Origin: Thalassobius sp. Cn5-15
GTDB lineage: Bacteria; Pseudomonadota; Alphaproteobacteria; Rhodobacterales; Rhodobacteraceae
DNA length: 64,000 bases
Reading direction: 5' to 3'
Assembly: GCF_022347685.1 (NCBI RefSeq)
Contig: NZ_JAKRGF010000001.1
Span: forward strand, 806,001 to 870,000
Shown here: in pieces, positions 26,922-36,178 of the stretch
Numbering within the stretch: the stretch's first letter is position 1
Layout: each line of letters starts with the position of its first letter
Position numbers and translations under genes: made by a program
The notes under the pieces: model-generated
Databases searched by the model: none
The model's input: only the letters and a program-made list of their open reading frames with translations
Told to the model about the DNA's origin: nothing

Positions 26922-28544
26922 ATGTTTGGTTCGATGATGCACCAGCAGCTGACCGTCAGCTCGCAGCTGGCACACGCCGCACGTTATCACGCAAAAACTG
27001 AGGTTGTTTCCGTAGAAACCACCGGTGGCATTGAGCGCACGACCTGGGGTCAGGTTGAACAGAACGCACGCCAACTGGCGTCTGCACTGGAGAGCCTCGG
27101 CCTCGACAAAGGCGCACGTTGCGCCACCATCGCCTGGAACAATCGCCGCCACCTTGAAATCTACTTCGGTGTCGCTGGCGCAGGTATGATCTGCCATACG
27201 ATCAATCCCCGTTTGTTCCCCGAACAGCTGATCTACATCATCAACCACGCCAAAGATCAGGTGCTGTTTGTCGATGCCACTTTCCTGCCGATCGCAGCAA
27301 AGCTGGGTGAGCACCTGAACACCGTAAAGCATGTGGTTCTGATGGGCCCGCGCAACGAAGAAGCTGCCGCTCAGATCCCCAACCTGAAATTCTACGACGA
27401 ACTGGTTGCCTCGGGCGATGCAGACTATGTCTGGCCCGACATCGACGAAACCACGCCGTCGTCGTTGTGCTACACCTCTGGCACGACCGGCAACCCCAAG
27501 GGCGTTCTCTATACGCACCGTTCGACCGTTCTGCACTCGCTCAGCGCAAACCAGGCTGACGGCATGGGCATTTCTGGCCGTGACACCGTCATGCCGGTTG
27601 TACCGATGTTCCACGTCAACGCATGGGGCACCCCCTACATCGCGGCAGCAAACGGCTGTAAACTGGTCCTGCCCGGCCCGAACATGGATGGTGCCAGCCT
27701 TGCCAACCTGATCGACGACGAACGTGTGTCGATTGCTTTGGGTGTTCCGACCATCTGGATGGGCCTTTTGGCCGCTCTGGCAGAAAAAGGATCGAGCGCA
27801 CCGTCGCTGTCGCGCACCGTTATTGGTGGATCTGCTTGCCCGCCATCAATGATCGAAACCTTCCGCGACAAATACGACTGCACCGTGATCCACGCTTGGG
27901 GCATGACCGAAACCAGCCCGCTGGGGACCGTCAACAACCTGCTGCAGAAACACGAGGGACTCAGCGTCGCCGAACAAAACAAGATCCGCGAAGGTCAGGG
28001 CCGCCCGCCCTTCGGCGTGGAGCTGCGTCTGGTCGACGACGAAGGTCACATTCTGCCCCACGATGGCGTCACGCAGGGTGAGTTGCAGATCCGCGGTCAT
28101 TGGATCGTCGAAAACTATTTCATGGTAGAGGAAAGCGCGCTGACCATCGACGGCTGGTTCGACACCGGCGACGTCGCAACCGTGGATCCTGATGGCTACA
28201 TGATCATCCGCGACCGGTCCAAGGACATCATCAAGTCCGGTGGTGAGTGGATTTCTACCGTAGAGCTGGAAAACATCGCCGTCGGCCACCCCGCCGTCGC
28301 CAACGCCGCAGCCATCGCCGCGCGTCATGAGAAATGGGACGAACGCCCCGTGATCATCGCGCTTTTGGCCGAAGGTCAATCGGTGAGCGAAGAGGAACTG
28401 CTGGCCTACTACGACGGCAAAATCGCCAAGTGGCAGATCCCAGACAAGGTGATCTTCACCGACGCCCTGCCGATCGGCGGCACCGGCAAGGTGCTGAAAA
28501 ACAAGCTGCGCGAGCAGTACGGCGAGTGCCTTATTGAGGGCTAA
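26922..28544 (+). CDS. dmdB: Acyl-CoA ligase, DmdB-like (3-methylmercaptopropionyl-CoA ligase type)
   Basis: This AMP-forming ligase activates a short- or medium-chain acid to its CoA ester. The N-terminus [23 protein letters not shown] matches the roseobacter DmdB group, which activates methylmercaptopropionate, the product of DMSP demethylation. Visible motifs are [18 protein letters not shown] (ATP loop), [20 protein letters not shown], the hinge [15 protein letters not shown] and the catalytic lysine in GGTGKVLK. The 540-aa size fits. The ATG at 26922 follows AGGAGG; the 33 codons open upstream are rejected. Related medium-chain ligases are hard to separate from DmdB by eye. A dmdD-like gene lies 20 kb away. 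Confidence 0.75.
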   Translation: MFGSMMHQQLTVSSQLAHAARYHAKTEVVSVETTGGIERTTWGQVEQNARQLASALESLGLDKGARCATIAWNNRRHLEIYFGVAGAGMICHTINPRLFPEQLIYIINHAKDQVLFVDATFLPIAAKLGEHLNTVKHVVLMGPRNEEAAAQIPNLKFYDELVASGDADYVWPDIDETTPSSLCYTSGTTGNPKGVLYTHRSTVLHSLSANQADGMGISGRDTVMPVVPMFHVNAWGTPYIAAANGCKLVLPGPNMDGASLANLIDDERVSIALGVPTIWMGLLAALAEKGSSAPSLSRTVIGGSACPPSMIETFRDKYDCTVIHAWGMTETSPLGTVNNLLQKHEGLSVAEQNKIREGQGRPPFGVELRLVDDEGHILPHDGVTQGELQIRGHWIVENYFMVEESALTIDGWFDTGDVATVDPDGYMIIRDRSKDIIKSGGEWISTVELENIAVGHPAVANAAAIAARHEKWDERPVIIALLAEGQSVSEEELLAYYDGKIAKWQIPDKVIFTDALPIGGTGKVLKNKLREQYGECLIEG

Positions 28545-28561
28545 GCCGCTGATAGAGCGTC

Positions 28562-28595
28562 AAAAAGGAGGCCGGGGTTCTGCCCTGGCCTTTTT
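28562..28595 (+). terminator. Intrinsic terminator after the dmdB-like gene
   Basis: Stem GCCGGGG / CCCTGGC extended by AAAAAG / CTTTTT, ending in T5, 17 bases past the stop codon. Confidence 0.85.
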
Positions 28596-28756
28596 GCTTG
28601 CCTTGCCTAACCTTTCGCGCGCCCCCACACCCTTTGCGTATCAGACCTAGGCCTCTGCGCGCCTGAATGTCGCCACAGTTTTTGGTTAGGCTGACACCAA
28701 CGGGATAGCGCCACCCCGGGTCAGACTGGCGCACAGCAGCAAGGGAAGGATGCAAT

Positions 28757-28885
28757 ATGCCTCAAGATGCTCAGAAACCGCAGAAGTCCCCGCACCAACG
28801 TGCGATCGCAACGCCACAGGAACCACAACAGTCCAAACGCGAGGCACAGCAACCTTTCGTCTTTACCGATTTTGCGATGATCTAG
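28757..28885 (+). CDS. Small unknown protein (42 aa), Pro/Gln-rich
   Basis: ATG...TAG encodes a hydrophilic peptide starting MPQDAQKPQKSPHQR and ending FVFTDFAMI. GGAAGGA sits 6 bases before the ATG, and the coding stretch lies 160 bases past a strong terminator, in front of the next plus-strand gene (47 bases). The amphipathic, aromatic C-terminal FVFTDF segment resembles a binding motif more than random sequence. No homologue is recognised. Confidence 0.45.
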   Translation: MPQDAQKPQKSPHQRAIATPQEPQQSKREAQQPFVFTDFAMI

Positions 28886-28932
28886 GTCACTCCGGCACGT
28901 GACGTCTGATACGGCTTGGGCTACAAAGGCAC

Positions 28933-29298
28933 ATGCCCGATCCCGTCAGCACCATCCGCAACCTTGGCCCCAAAAGTGACGCCAGCTTTGCCCGCGCAGG
29001 CATCATGGATGCCGACACCTTACGCGATCTGGGCGCGGATGAGGCCTATAAACGCCTGATCGCCAGCGGATCAAAGCCGCATTTCATCGGGTATTATGCC
29101 CTTGTGATGGGCCTTCAGGGACGCCCGTGGAACGACTGTCAGGGTGACGAGAAAAAAGCGTTACGCAAACGCTTTGACGCACTCAAAGTGGCGGCTAGCC
29201 AAATGCCCGCGTCCGCAAACCCCCTCGCCGCGGGCCACCTGCCCCATGCGATTGAGAAGGTCCTTGATGAAATCGGTGTCCGTCCTGATCGCCACTGA
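28933..29298 (+). CDS. TfoX C-terminal-domain family protein
   Basis: The 121-aa protein carries the TfoX/Sxy C-terminal domain: IRNLGPKSDASFARAGIMDADTLRDLGADEAYKRL, a helix-hairpin-helix-like fold, followed by the helix with YYALVMGLQGRPWND. Full TfoX/Sxy proteins promote competence gene expression and have a separate N-terminal domain; stand-alone C-terminal domains have no defined role. The last 35 residues (AASQMPASANPLAAG onward) are a low-complexity extension. The Shine-Dalgarno is weak (AAAGG at short spacing). Confidence 0.8.
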   Translation: MPDPVSTIRNLGPKSDASFARAGIMDADTLRDLGADEAYKRLIASGSKPHFIGYYALVMGLQGRPWNDCQGDEKKALRKRFDALKVAASQMPASANPLAAGHLPHAIEKVLDEIGVRPDRH

Positions 29299-29384
29299 CT
29301 GTTTTTCACACCACCATCACAGCCAAGCCTTGCCCGACGCGGCCTTTTTGACCACTCTGCCTCAAGCAACAGAGGGAGAGAACT

Positions 29385-30344
29385 ATGGCAGATCACGGAT
29401 ATAACAGCGGACGTTTGGATCTGCCCTTTGTTGGGATCGCCACCTTTGGCAAACGTCCGTATCAACCTGACTGGACCCAACTGGAGGCAGATGTTGCCGT
29501 CATTGGCGCGCCTTTTGATGCGGGCACGCAATGGCGTTCCGGCGCCCGTTTCGGCCCCCGCGCGGTGCGCGAGGCATCAACCCTGTTCAGCTTTGGCCAC
29601 GCCGGAGCCTATGATCATGAGGACGAGGCGACCTACCTGCCGGGATCGGTGCGGATGGTCGATATGGGGGACGCAGACATCGTGCATACTGACACGATGA
29701 AAAGCCACGCCAACATCGAAACAGCCGTGCGCGCCGCACTGGCAGCCAAGGCACTGCCGGTGGTGATTGGCGGCGATCATTCGGTCAACATTCCCTGTAT
29801 TAACGCCTTTGACGGTCAGGGCGATTTTCACATCCTGCAGATCGACGCCCATCTGGATTTTGTCGATGAACGCCATGGGGTGCGGTTCGGTCACGGCAAT
29901 CCGATGCGCCGCGCTGCCGAAAAACCCTATGTCACCGGCCTGACTCAGGTGGGCATTCGCAATGTGTCATCAACTGCGAAAGAAGGCTATGACGATGCCC
30001 GCGCCATGGGATCGGACATCCTGTCGGTGCGCCAAATGCGCAAACTGGGACCAGCGGCAACCGCACAGCGTATTCCCAAAGGCGCGCGGGTCTATGTGAC
30101 GATTGATATCGACGGTTTCTGCCCCTCGATCGCGGCCGGCACCGGCACGCCCAGCCACGGTGGCTTCCTATATTATGAGGTGCTGGAGCTGCTGCAACAA
30201 GTGGCCCAGCAGCATGAGATTATTGGTATAGATCTGGTAGAGGTGGCGCCGGATTATGACCCGTCGGGCGGCACTCAGGTACTGGCAGCGCAGGTTTTGC
30301 TGAACCTCCTTGGCTTCATCTTTCACGCGCGGGGATATCGCTAA
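29385..30344 (+). CDS. Ureohydrolase of the agmatinase family, second copy
   Basis: A 319-aa arginase/agmatinase-fold hydrolase. The metal ligands are all present: GGDHS (His), DAHLD (Asp, His, Asp) and TIDID (two Asp). The signature differs from classical agmatinase: the Leu in DAHLDF replaces the usual Ala, and DIDGFCPSIAAGTGTP has Cys where most members have Asp and Ala before GTGTP where most have Pro. These positions are not metal ligands, so activity is expected, but on a guanidino compound that cannot be named: agmatine, guanidinobutyrate, guanidinopropionate or similar. GAGGGAGAG precedes the ATG. It is not close to polyamine genes. Confidence 0.85.
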   Translation: MADHGYNSGRLDLPFVGIATFGKRPYQPDWTQLEADVAVIGAPFDAGTQWRSGARFGPRAVREASTLFSFGHAGAYDHEDEATYLPGSVRMVDMGDADIVHTDTMKSHANIETAVRAALAAKALPVVIGGDHSVNIPCINAFDGQGDFHILQIDAHLDFVDERHGVRFGHGNPMRRAAEKPYVTGLTQVGIRNVSSTAKEGYDDARAMGSDILSVRQMRKLGPAATAQRIPKGARVYVTIDIDGFCPSIAAGTGTPSHGGFLYYEVLELLQQVAQQHEIIGIDLVEVAPDYDPSGGTQVLAAQVLLNLLGFIFHARGYR

Positions 30345-30503
30345 CACCTCGTCCCTAGGACGAAAGATGCGACACTCAATTGCGCAAATATAACTATAAA
30401 ATTCAACTTCATGACGCGGTTGGAGTTGTTTATGCCGCCTTTGCACTGTCGGGCAGCCTGCGCTGACCTATGCTAAACTCACGCGAACAACATGTGACGA
30501 GCC

Positions 30504-32564
30504 ATGACTACCGAGCCAAACACCGATCCTCTTGTCATCTTCACACCTTCGGGCCAGCGCGGGCATTTTGCCAAAGGCACCTCGATCCTTGATGCCGCCC
30601 GCCAGCTGGGCGTCGATCTGGACAGTGTCTGCGGCGGGCGCGGTATCTGCTCCAAATGTCAGGTGACGCCATCTTTCGGCGACTTCCCCAAACACGGGCT
30701 GACCGTGTCTGAAGAAGCGCTATCGGAATGGAACGCGGTTGAGGAACGCTATCGCCACAAACGCGGGCTGATCCACGGGCGCCGTCTGGGTTGTCAGGCC
30801 AAGGTTGAGGGCGATGTCATCATCGACGTCCCGCCCGAAAGCCAAGTGCACAAACAGGTGGTCCGAAAAGCAGCCGACAGTCGCGTGATCGAAATGGATC
30901 CCGCCACCAAACTGGTGGTGGTTGAGGTCGAAGAGCCCGACATGCACGCCCCCACCGGCGATTTTGAGCGCCTGAAGGATGCTCTGCGCGAACAATGGCA
31001 GATCGAACGGGTCGACGCCGATTTAAACATACTAACCCGCCTGCAACCCACCCTGCGCAAGGGCAAGTGGCAGGTCAGTCTGGCAATGCACATCTGCCAC
31101 GCCGGTGGCCCGTCGCGTATTCTGGACATCTGGCCGGGCGTCGCGGAACAGGGGCTTTATGGTCTGGCCATTGACTTGGGTTCCACTACAATTGCAGCAC
31201 ATTTGTGCGACCTGAGTGACGGCAGTGTGTTGGCCTCGTCCGGCGCGATGAACCCGCAGATCCGCTTTGGTGAGGATCTGATGAGCCGCGTCAGCTATGC
31301 GATGATGAACCCCGGCGGCGATCAGGAAATGACCAAGGCCGTGCGCGAGGCGCTGAATGGCCTGATCTTTGACCTGATCAAAGAGACAGAGATCCCGCCA
31401 GAGCGCCTCTATGAGGCAGTGATCGTCTGTAACCCCGTCATGCACCACCTGTTAATGGGCATTGATCCGGTGGAACTGGGTCAGGCTCCGTTTGCGCTGG
31501 CCACCTCAGACTCGCTGTCGCTACAGGCCTGTGATCTGGACCTGCTGGCCATGGCGCCGCGGGCACGGGTCTATGCGCTGCCTTGTATCGCCGGTCACGT
31601 GGGCGCAGATGCTGCTGCCGTTGCGCTGGCGGAATCCCCCCAAAGCTCCAGCGATCTGGCGCTGATGGTCGACGTGGGCACCAACGCGGAAATCCTTTTG
31701 GGCGACCGCGATGGCGTTCTGGCCTGTTCCTCTCCCACTGGTCCTGCCTTTGAGGGGGCGCAGATCTCTTCTGGTCAACGGGCCGCTCCGGGCGCGATTG
31801 AACGGATTGAGATTGATCCCGTGACCAAGGAACCCCGTTTCCGCATCATCGGCGTGAATATGTGGTCCGATGAAGCCGGATTTGAAACCGCCGCCGCCGC
31901 AACTGGCATCAACGGCATCTGCGGGTCCGGCATTATCGAAGCGGTGGCCGAAATGCGCATCGCTGGGCTGCTAGACCCCACCGGCCTCATTGGGTCGGCA
32001 GAGGCAACAGGCACGCCACGCTGCATTCAGAACGGGCGCACCCATTCCTACGTGATCTGGGACGGCAGCGCCGATGGCGGGCCGGTGATCACCGTGACCC
32101 AAGGCGACATTCGCGCCATCCAGTTGGCGAAATCCGCGCTATACGCCGGTGCACGTCTGCTGATGGATCAACGGGGTGTGGACAAGGTGGACCGCGTGGT
32201 GCTGGCTGGTGCCTTTGGCGCCCATATCAGCCCCAAACACGCGATGGTGCTGGGCATGATCCCCGACGTGCCGCTGGACAAGGTGCAATCGGCCGGCAAC
32301 GCCGCAGGCACAGGCGCGCGGATCGCGCTCTGCAACCTCGGCGCGCGGGCAGAGATTGAGCGCGTAGTACGCGAAATCACCAAGGTGGAAACCGCAGTGG
32401 AGCCAAAATTCCAAGAGCATTTCGTCGCCGCCAACGCGATCCCGCATGCCACCGATCCCTTCCCCGAATTGAGCCAAGTGGTTACCCTGCCGGACGTGAA
32501 CTTCAACACCGGCGGTGGTGAAAGCGCCGATGGTGGCCGCCGCAGACGTCGCCGCAAAGCGTAA
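30504..32564 (+). CDS. Reductive activator of corrinoid proteins, RACo/RamA-like (2Fe-2S ferredoxin + ASKHA ATPase)
   Basis: The 686-aa protein has an N-terminal plant-type [2Fe-2S] domain (Cys 43, 49, 52, 97; CGGRGICSKC and GCQ), a linker, and a large ASKHA-fold ATPase half (DUF4445) with IDLGSTTIAAHL, VDVGTNAEILLG, SSPTGPAFEGAQIS and GAFGAHI. Proteins of this kind use ATP to reduce inactive Co(II) corrinoid to Co(I) in methyltransferase systems. A basic tail RRRRRRKA ends the protein. No corrinoid protein or methyltransferase gene is adjacent, so its partner must be encoded elsewhere. It follows the ureohydrolase by 159 bases and has a strong terminator behind it. Confidence 0.85.
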   Translation: MTTEPNTDPLVIFTPSGQRGHFAKGTSILDAARQLGVDLDSVCGGRGICSKCQVTPSFGDFPKHGLTVSEEALSEWNAVEERYRHKRGLIHGRRLGCQAKVEGDVIIDVPPESQVHKQVVRKAADSRVIEMDPATKLVVVEVEEPDMHAPTGDFERLKDALREQWQIERVDADLNILTRLQPTLRKGKWQVSLAMHICHAGGPSRILDIWPGVAEQGLYGLAIDLGSTTIAAHLCDLSDGSVLASSGAMNPQIRFGEDLMSRVSYAMMNPGGDQEMTKAVREALNGLIFDLIKETEIPPERLYEAVIVCNPVMHHLLMGIDPVELGQAPFALATSDSLSLQACDLDLLAMAPRARVYALPCIAGHVGADAAAVALAESPQSSSDLALMVDVGTNAEILLGDRDGVLACSSPTGPAFEGAQISSGQRAAPGAIERIEIDPVTKEPRFRIIGVNMWSDEAGFETAAAATGINGICGSGIIEAVAEMRIAGLLDPTGLIGSAEATGTPRCIQNGRTHSYVIWDGSADGGPVITVTQGDIRAIQLAKSALYAGARLLMDQRGVDKVDRVVLAGAFGAHISPKHAMVLGMIPDVPLDKVQSAGNAAGTGARIALCNLGARAEIERVVREITKVETAVEPKFQEHFVAANAIPHATDPFPELSQVVTLPDVNFNTGGGESADGGRRRRRRKA

Positions 32565-32593
32565 TCCGGCGACGGAACAGCACCGGGATGAAC

Positions 32594-32626
32594 AGGGCGT
32601 TGCTTTTATTGAGGCAGCGCCCTTTT
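32594..32626 (+). terminator. Intrinsic terminator after the RACo-like gene
   Basis: Imperfect stem AGGGCGTTGC / GCAGCGCCCT with an AT-rich loop and T5 tail, 30 bases past the stop. Confidence 0.8.
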
Positions 32627-32682
32627 TGCGTCATACTCCCCTTATTTTATGACTCTATTCACTGATGGCGGAGAGTGCCCCC

Positions 32683-33894
32683 ATGTCACGCAAATTGATT
32701 GTCTGTTTCGACGGAACCGGAAACGAGATTGAAAAGAACGAAAGCAACGTGCTGCGACTATACAAATGTCTGCAACACAACGACCGACAGCTAATCTATT
32801 ACGAACCGGGCGTTGGCACCCTGTCCACCCGTCCCTTTGCCCGCAACAGCTTTGCCAAAGTGCGGCTGGCGCTGGGGCTGATCGCGGGACTGGGATTGCA
32901 TGACAACGTGCTGCACGCCTACCGCTTCCTGTGTGAAAACCACCGTGAGGGGGATCAACTCTACTTCTTCGGCTATTCACGCGGCGCCTATACCGCACGC
33001 GTGCTGGCGGGATTTATCAACGACTTCGGCCTTGTGGCACCGCATGAATTGCACCTGATTGGACCGGTTTTTAAATCCTGGCGAAAACTGCGCCAAAACG
33101 GGCCGCGCGAACAATATGCGCCCTTACGGATTTCACAGCAGTTTTTTCACATGCGCCACCCGTCGATCCGGTTTCTGGGGCTTTGGGACACGGTCAGCTC
33201 GATGATCCGACTGCGACTGAAATGGGGAACATTTCTGGAATTTGGCACTCATTCCAGCGTCGATGAGAACCCATCTGTACGTGCCGTGCGCCATGCGCTG
33301 TCCATCGACGAACGCCGCCGCTTTTTCCGCCACCAGTTCTGGACAGATGGTCAGACATACTACGGCAACCGCTTCAAAACAAAGAATGACCCACCGTCAC
33401 AGGACGTCAAGCAGGTGTGGTTCCCCGGCACCCACACCGATGTGGCTGGTAGCGTGCCAGAGGCGGAGGCAGGCCTGAGCAAGGTCACCATGCAGTGGAT
33501 GCGGCAGGAACTAGACGACCTTGGCGTCGATCGGTTGGAGTTCCGTGATCCTTTCTACAACCGCTATGTGCTGGGCAAAAAAGACAAGGTGACAGAGCGT
33601 ATGGGCTTGAACATCTCTCCCCCCAGCAGCACGGCCGACTTGCATGATCAACTGACGCCGCCGAAACCGTGGCTCCTTCTGGAATTTCTGCCCCGTCTTG
33701 TCAAACGCAGCCGCTGGCCAGATCAGCACGGCCTCTTCGGGTATTACCTGCCGCTAGGCCAATACCGCTATATCCCGCCGGAGGCGTCGATCCACCCATC
33801 GGCCTTTGAGCGACGCGACGTTCTCAGCGATTACGATCCACTGAATATACGGGATTTCAAACAAATGGAGACAGGCGTAGAAAAGGCATCGTGA
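32683..33894 (+). CDS. DUF2235 domain protein, alpha/beta-hydrolase-like
   Basis: The 403-aa protein begins MSRKLIVCFDGTGNEIEK, the standard start of DUF2235, and has the nucleophile elbow GYSRGAYTAR (GxSxG, near residue 105), WDTVSSM and WFPGTHTDVAGS, where the late His is the probable catalytic base. Some family members are type VI secretion phospholipases (Tle1), but no secretion genes are present here, and stand-alone copies are common in alphaproteobacteria. A lipase or phospholipase activity is inferred. GGAGAG supports the ATG at 32683 over the one at 32665. No signal peptide is visible. Confidence 0.82.
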   Translation: MSRKLIVCFDGTGNEIEKNESNVLRLYKCLQHNDRQLIYYEPGVGTLSTRPFARNSFAKVRLALGLIAGLGLHDNVLHAYRFLCENHREGDQLYFFGYSRGAYTARVLAGFINDFGLVAPHELHLIGPVFKSWRKLRQNGPREQYAPLRISQQFFHMRHPSIRFLGLWDTVSSMIRLRLKWGTFLEFGTHSSVDENPSVRAVRHALSIDERRRFFRHQFWTDGQTYYGNRFKTKNDPPSQDVKQVWFPGTHTDVAGSVPEAEAGLSKVTMQWMRQELDDLGVDRLEFRDPFYNRYVLGKKDKVTERMGLNISPPSSTADLHDQLTPPKPWLLLEFLPRLVKRSRWPDQHGLFGYYLPLGQYRYIPPEASIHPSAFERRDVLSDYDPLNIRDFKQMETGVEKAS

Positions 33895-33940
33895 ACACCT
33901 TGACCTTCCCCAAACGCTTGGATACCTCAAGGGCAGGAGC

Positions 33941-34014
33941 GCGGGTATGGTGAAATGGTATCATGCGAGCTTCCCAAGCTTAAGGTGCGGGTTCGATTCC
34001 CGCTACCCGCTCCA
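33941..34014 (+). tRNA. tRNA-Gly (CCC)
   Basis: A 74-nt cloverleaf GCGGGTATGGTGAAATGGT... with anticodon loop TTCCCAA, T-loop TTCGATT, a fully paired acceptor stem GCGGGTA / TACCCGC and encoded CCA. Confidence 0.96.
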
Positions 34015-34115
34015 ATCTCCCCTTCCTGCCCTATCTCTATCACACCGTAGACCTGCGGCTTGTCGCATACGCTGCGCTGTGACATGACATGGGTATGCGT
34101 AACGGAGGCCTCCAG

Positions 34116-35180
34116 ATGAACAGCCGCAGCCTGATCACCACTTTGGGACTGTGCGCGGTGGCAGGGCTTGGTGGATATCTGGCCAGTTTCACGCTACTCC
34201 CCCTACCCTACATGTTGGGTGCGCTCCTGACGTCTGGGACGATTGCGCTGTTTCAGGCCCATCACCTGCCTGCAGGATATGAGTTTCCGCATCGGTTCCG
34301 GTTAATTTTTATGGCTCTTGTCGGGGTGATGATCGGCGCGCAGGTGACGCCCGCGCTGCTGGGGCAATTACCGGGGCTCACGCTGTCGATGGTGGCGCTG
34401 ACGGTCTTTACCCTGATGGCGCAGGGGGGCAATTATCTGATGTTTCGCCACATCGGCGGGTATGACCGCACCACGGCTTTGTTTTCCGGTGCGCCGGGAG
34501 GATTGCTGGAATCGCTTGCCATGGGCGAAGAGCGTGGCGCCGATCTGCAACTGCTGACCATGCAGCAATTTTTGCGCATCATTCTGGTGATCACCCTGCT
34601 GCCGCTAGGCCTGTCGCTATGGTACGGCACGCCGGTGGGCAGTGCCGCAGGCGCCGGTGCTGCGCCACCGGATATTGCGTGGGCGACAATCGTTCTGGCT
34701 GTCATTGTCGGCCTCACCGGCACTATGATGGGGCGGTTTCTACATCTGCCTGCGGGACAGTTGACCGGGCCGCTTCTGGCTGCAGCGCTGATTTCTGTCA
34801 GCGGGTTGGCGCAGCTGGCGCTGCCTGATTGGATGATCCACATGGCGCAGGTGGTGATTGGTGCCTCTCTGGGGTTGCGGTTTCAGGGATTGCGCGGCCG
34901 TGCAATGCTGCGTGCGCTATGGTTGTCAGGACTATCTGTCGCGTGGATGCTGGGCCTTGGCCTGACGCTGGCTCTACTGGTCAGCGCTGGGACGGGGCTG
35001 CGCTTTGACATTCTGCTACTCTCCTATGCACCCGGCGGGGTGACGGAAATGGCGCTGGTTGCCCTCAGCCTCAACGCCAACCCAGCGCTGGTCACCCTGC
35101 ATCATGTGTACCGGATCTTTGCCACCGTTCTGGCGATGGGTGCATTTGCCCGCTGGGTTCTGGGATCGCAGACCCGCTAA
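34116..35180 (+). CDS. AbrB-family membrane protein (putative transporter)
   Basis: A 354-aa, very hydrophobic protein with about ten membrane segments in two homologous halves, each opening with the proline-rich LPYMLGALL- or LPAGQLTGPLLAAALI-type motif of the 'AbrB duplication' family (PF05145). The name comes from an ammonia monooxygenase regulator; the biochemical role is unknown, though transport is likely. The YAPGGVTEMALVALSL segment near the C-terminus is highly typical. GGAGG lies 7 bases upstream of the ATG at 34116, so the in-frame ATGs at 34089 and 34095 are rejected. Single gene after tRNA-Gly. Confidence 0.85.
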   Translation: MNSRSLITTLGLCAVAGLGGYLASFTLLPLPYMLGALLTSGTIALFQAHHLPAGYEFPHRFRLIFMALVGVMIGAQVTPALLGQLPGLTLSMVALTVFTLMAQGGNYLMFRHIGGYDRTTALFSGAPGGLLESLAMGEERGADLQLLTMQQFLRIILVITLLPLGLSLWYGTPVGSAAGAGAAPPDIAWATIVLAVIVGLTGTMMGRFLHLPAGQLTGPLLAAALISVSGLAQLALPDWMIHMAQVVIGASLGLRFQGLRGRAMLRALWLSGLSVAWMLGLGLTLALLVSAGTGLRFDILLLSYAPGGVTEMALVALSLNANPALVTLHHVYRIFATVLAMGAFARWVLGSQTR

Positions 35181-35335
35181 TCCCCATCCTAAATCTTCAC
35201 GGGGCAGCCTGACTTTGGCAGCCCTCTTTTGACAGCCTTCCTTTGACAGGCGCGACAGAACTCGTTACCCATTTACTGAACAAACGTTCAATTCATCGTA
35301 ATCAGAACATCACAGTGGAAAGGAAGACACGAGGG

Positions 35336-36094
35336 ATGGAGATGAAAGACACCTGCGCAGTGATCACCGGTGGCGCCTCTGGTCTGGGAGAGGCCACGGC
35401 CCGCGTATTCGCCGATGCTGGCGCCAAGGTCACGCTGCTGGACCGCGACACCACCCGCGGGCCTGAGGTCGCAGCAGAACTGGGCGGCACCTTTGTGGAA
35501 ACCGACGTGACCGACGAGGCCTCCGTCCAAAACGCTTTCACCACCGCGCGGGAAACGATGGGCTGCGTCAATGCAGCCGTCAATTGCGCCGGTATCGTGA
35601 TCGCGGAAACCGTATTGAAAAAGGACGGCGGTATTCATAGCCTCGACAGCTACCGCAAGGTGATCGACGTCAATCTGGCGGGAACCTTCAACGTGGCCCG
35701 TCTGGCGGCAGACGCGATGAAGGACAACGCCCCTGCCCCCGACGGCAACCGTGGGGTGATCATCAACACTGCTTCTATCGCCGCCTTTGATGGGCAACGC
35801 GGTCAGGCGGCCTATGCCAGTTCCAAGGGCGGCGTTGTCGGGCTGACCCTGCCGATGGCACGGGATCTGGCGCGAGCGGGCATTCGGGTGATGGCGATTG
35901 CACCCGGTGTTTTCATGACCCCAATGCTCGCCGAACTGCCGCAAGACGCGCTGGATACCTTGGCCAAGGATGTGACCAACCCCAAACGTCTGGGCGACCC
36001 GCGTGAATATGGGCAACTGGCAAAGTTCATCGTCGAATGCGGCTACCTGAACGGCGAAACCATCCGTATCGACGGCGCCTTGCGGATGATGTAA
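35336..36094 (+). CDS. Short-chain dehydrogenase, 3-hydroxyacyl-CoA dehydrogenase type-2-like
   Basis: A 252-aa SDR enzyme with the NAD(H) site [12 protein letters not shown], the NAG-equivalent NCAGI, catalytic Ser in [11 protein letters not shown] and the YASSK catalytic pair. The overall sequence, including [24 protein letters not shown] and the C-terminal [12 protein letters not shown], is like mitochondrial HSD10-type 3-hydroxyacyl-CoA dehydrogenases, so a role in fatty-acid or branched-chain acyl-CoA oxidation is likely. Starts at 35336 or 35342 are both possible; AAGGA and GAGGG lie at suitable distances. No beta-oxidation partner is adjacent. Confidence 0.85.
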   Translation: MEMKDTCAVITGGASGLGEATARVFADAGAKVTLLDRDTTRGPEVAAELGGTFVETDVTDEASVQNAFTTARETMGCVNAAVNCAGIVIAETVLKKDGGIHSLDSYRKVIDVNLAGTFNVARLAADAMKDNAPAPDGNRGVIINTASIAAFDGQRGQAAYASSKGGVVGLTLPMARDLARAGIRVMAIAPGVFMTPMLAELPQDALDTLAKDVTNPKRLGDPREYGQLAKFIVECGYLNGETIRIDGALRMM

Positions 36095-36124
36095 CTGCGC
36101 ACGATAAGCCTTTGCAAATAAAAT

Positions 36125-36153
36125 AAAACGGCGAGGTTTCCCTCGCCGTTTTT
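36125..36153. terminator. Bidirectional intrinsic terminator
   Basis: A perfect 12-bp stem AAAACGGCGAGG / CCTCGCCGTTTT with a TTTC loop between the convergent SDR and chemoreceptor genes; T5 on the plus strand, T4 on the minus strand. Confidence 0.92.
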
Positions 36154-36178
36154 CGTGTCTATCACCGCGCCGTCAGCC

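Noticed and set aside
32683-33894. DUF2235 gene considered as a type VI secretion effector with immunity partner
   Set aside because: No VgrG, PAAR, Hcp or immunity-like gene lies beside it; a tRNA and a transporter follow.
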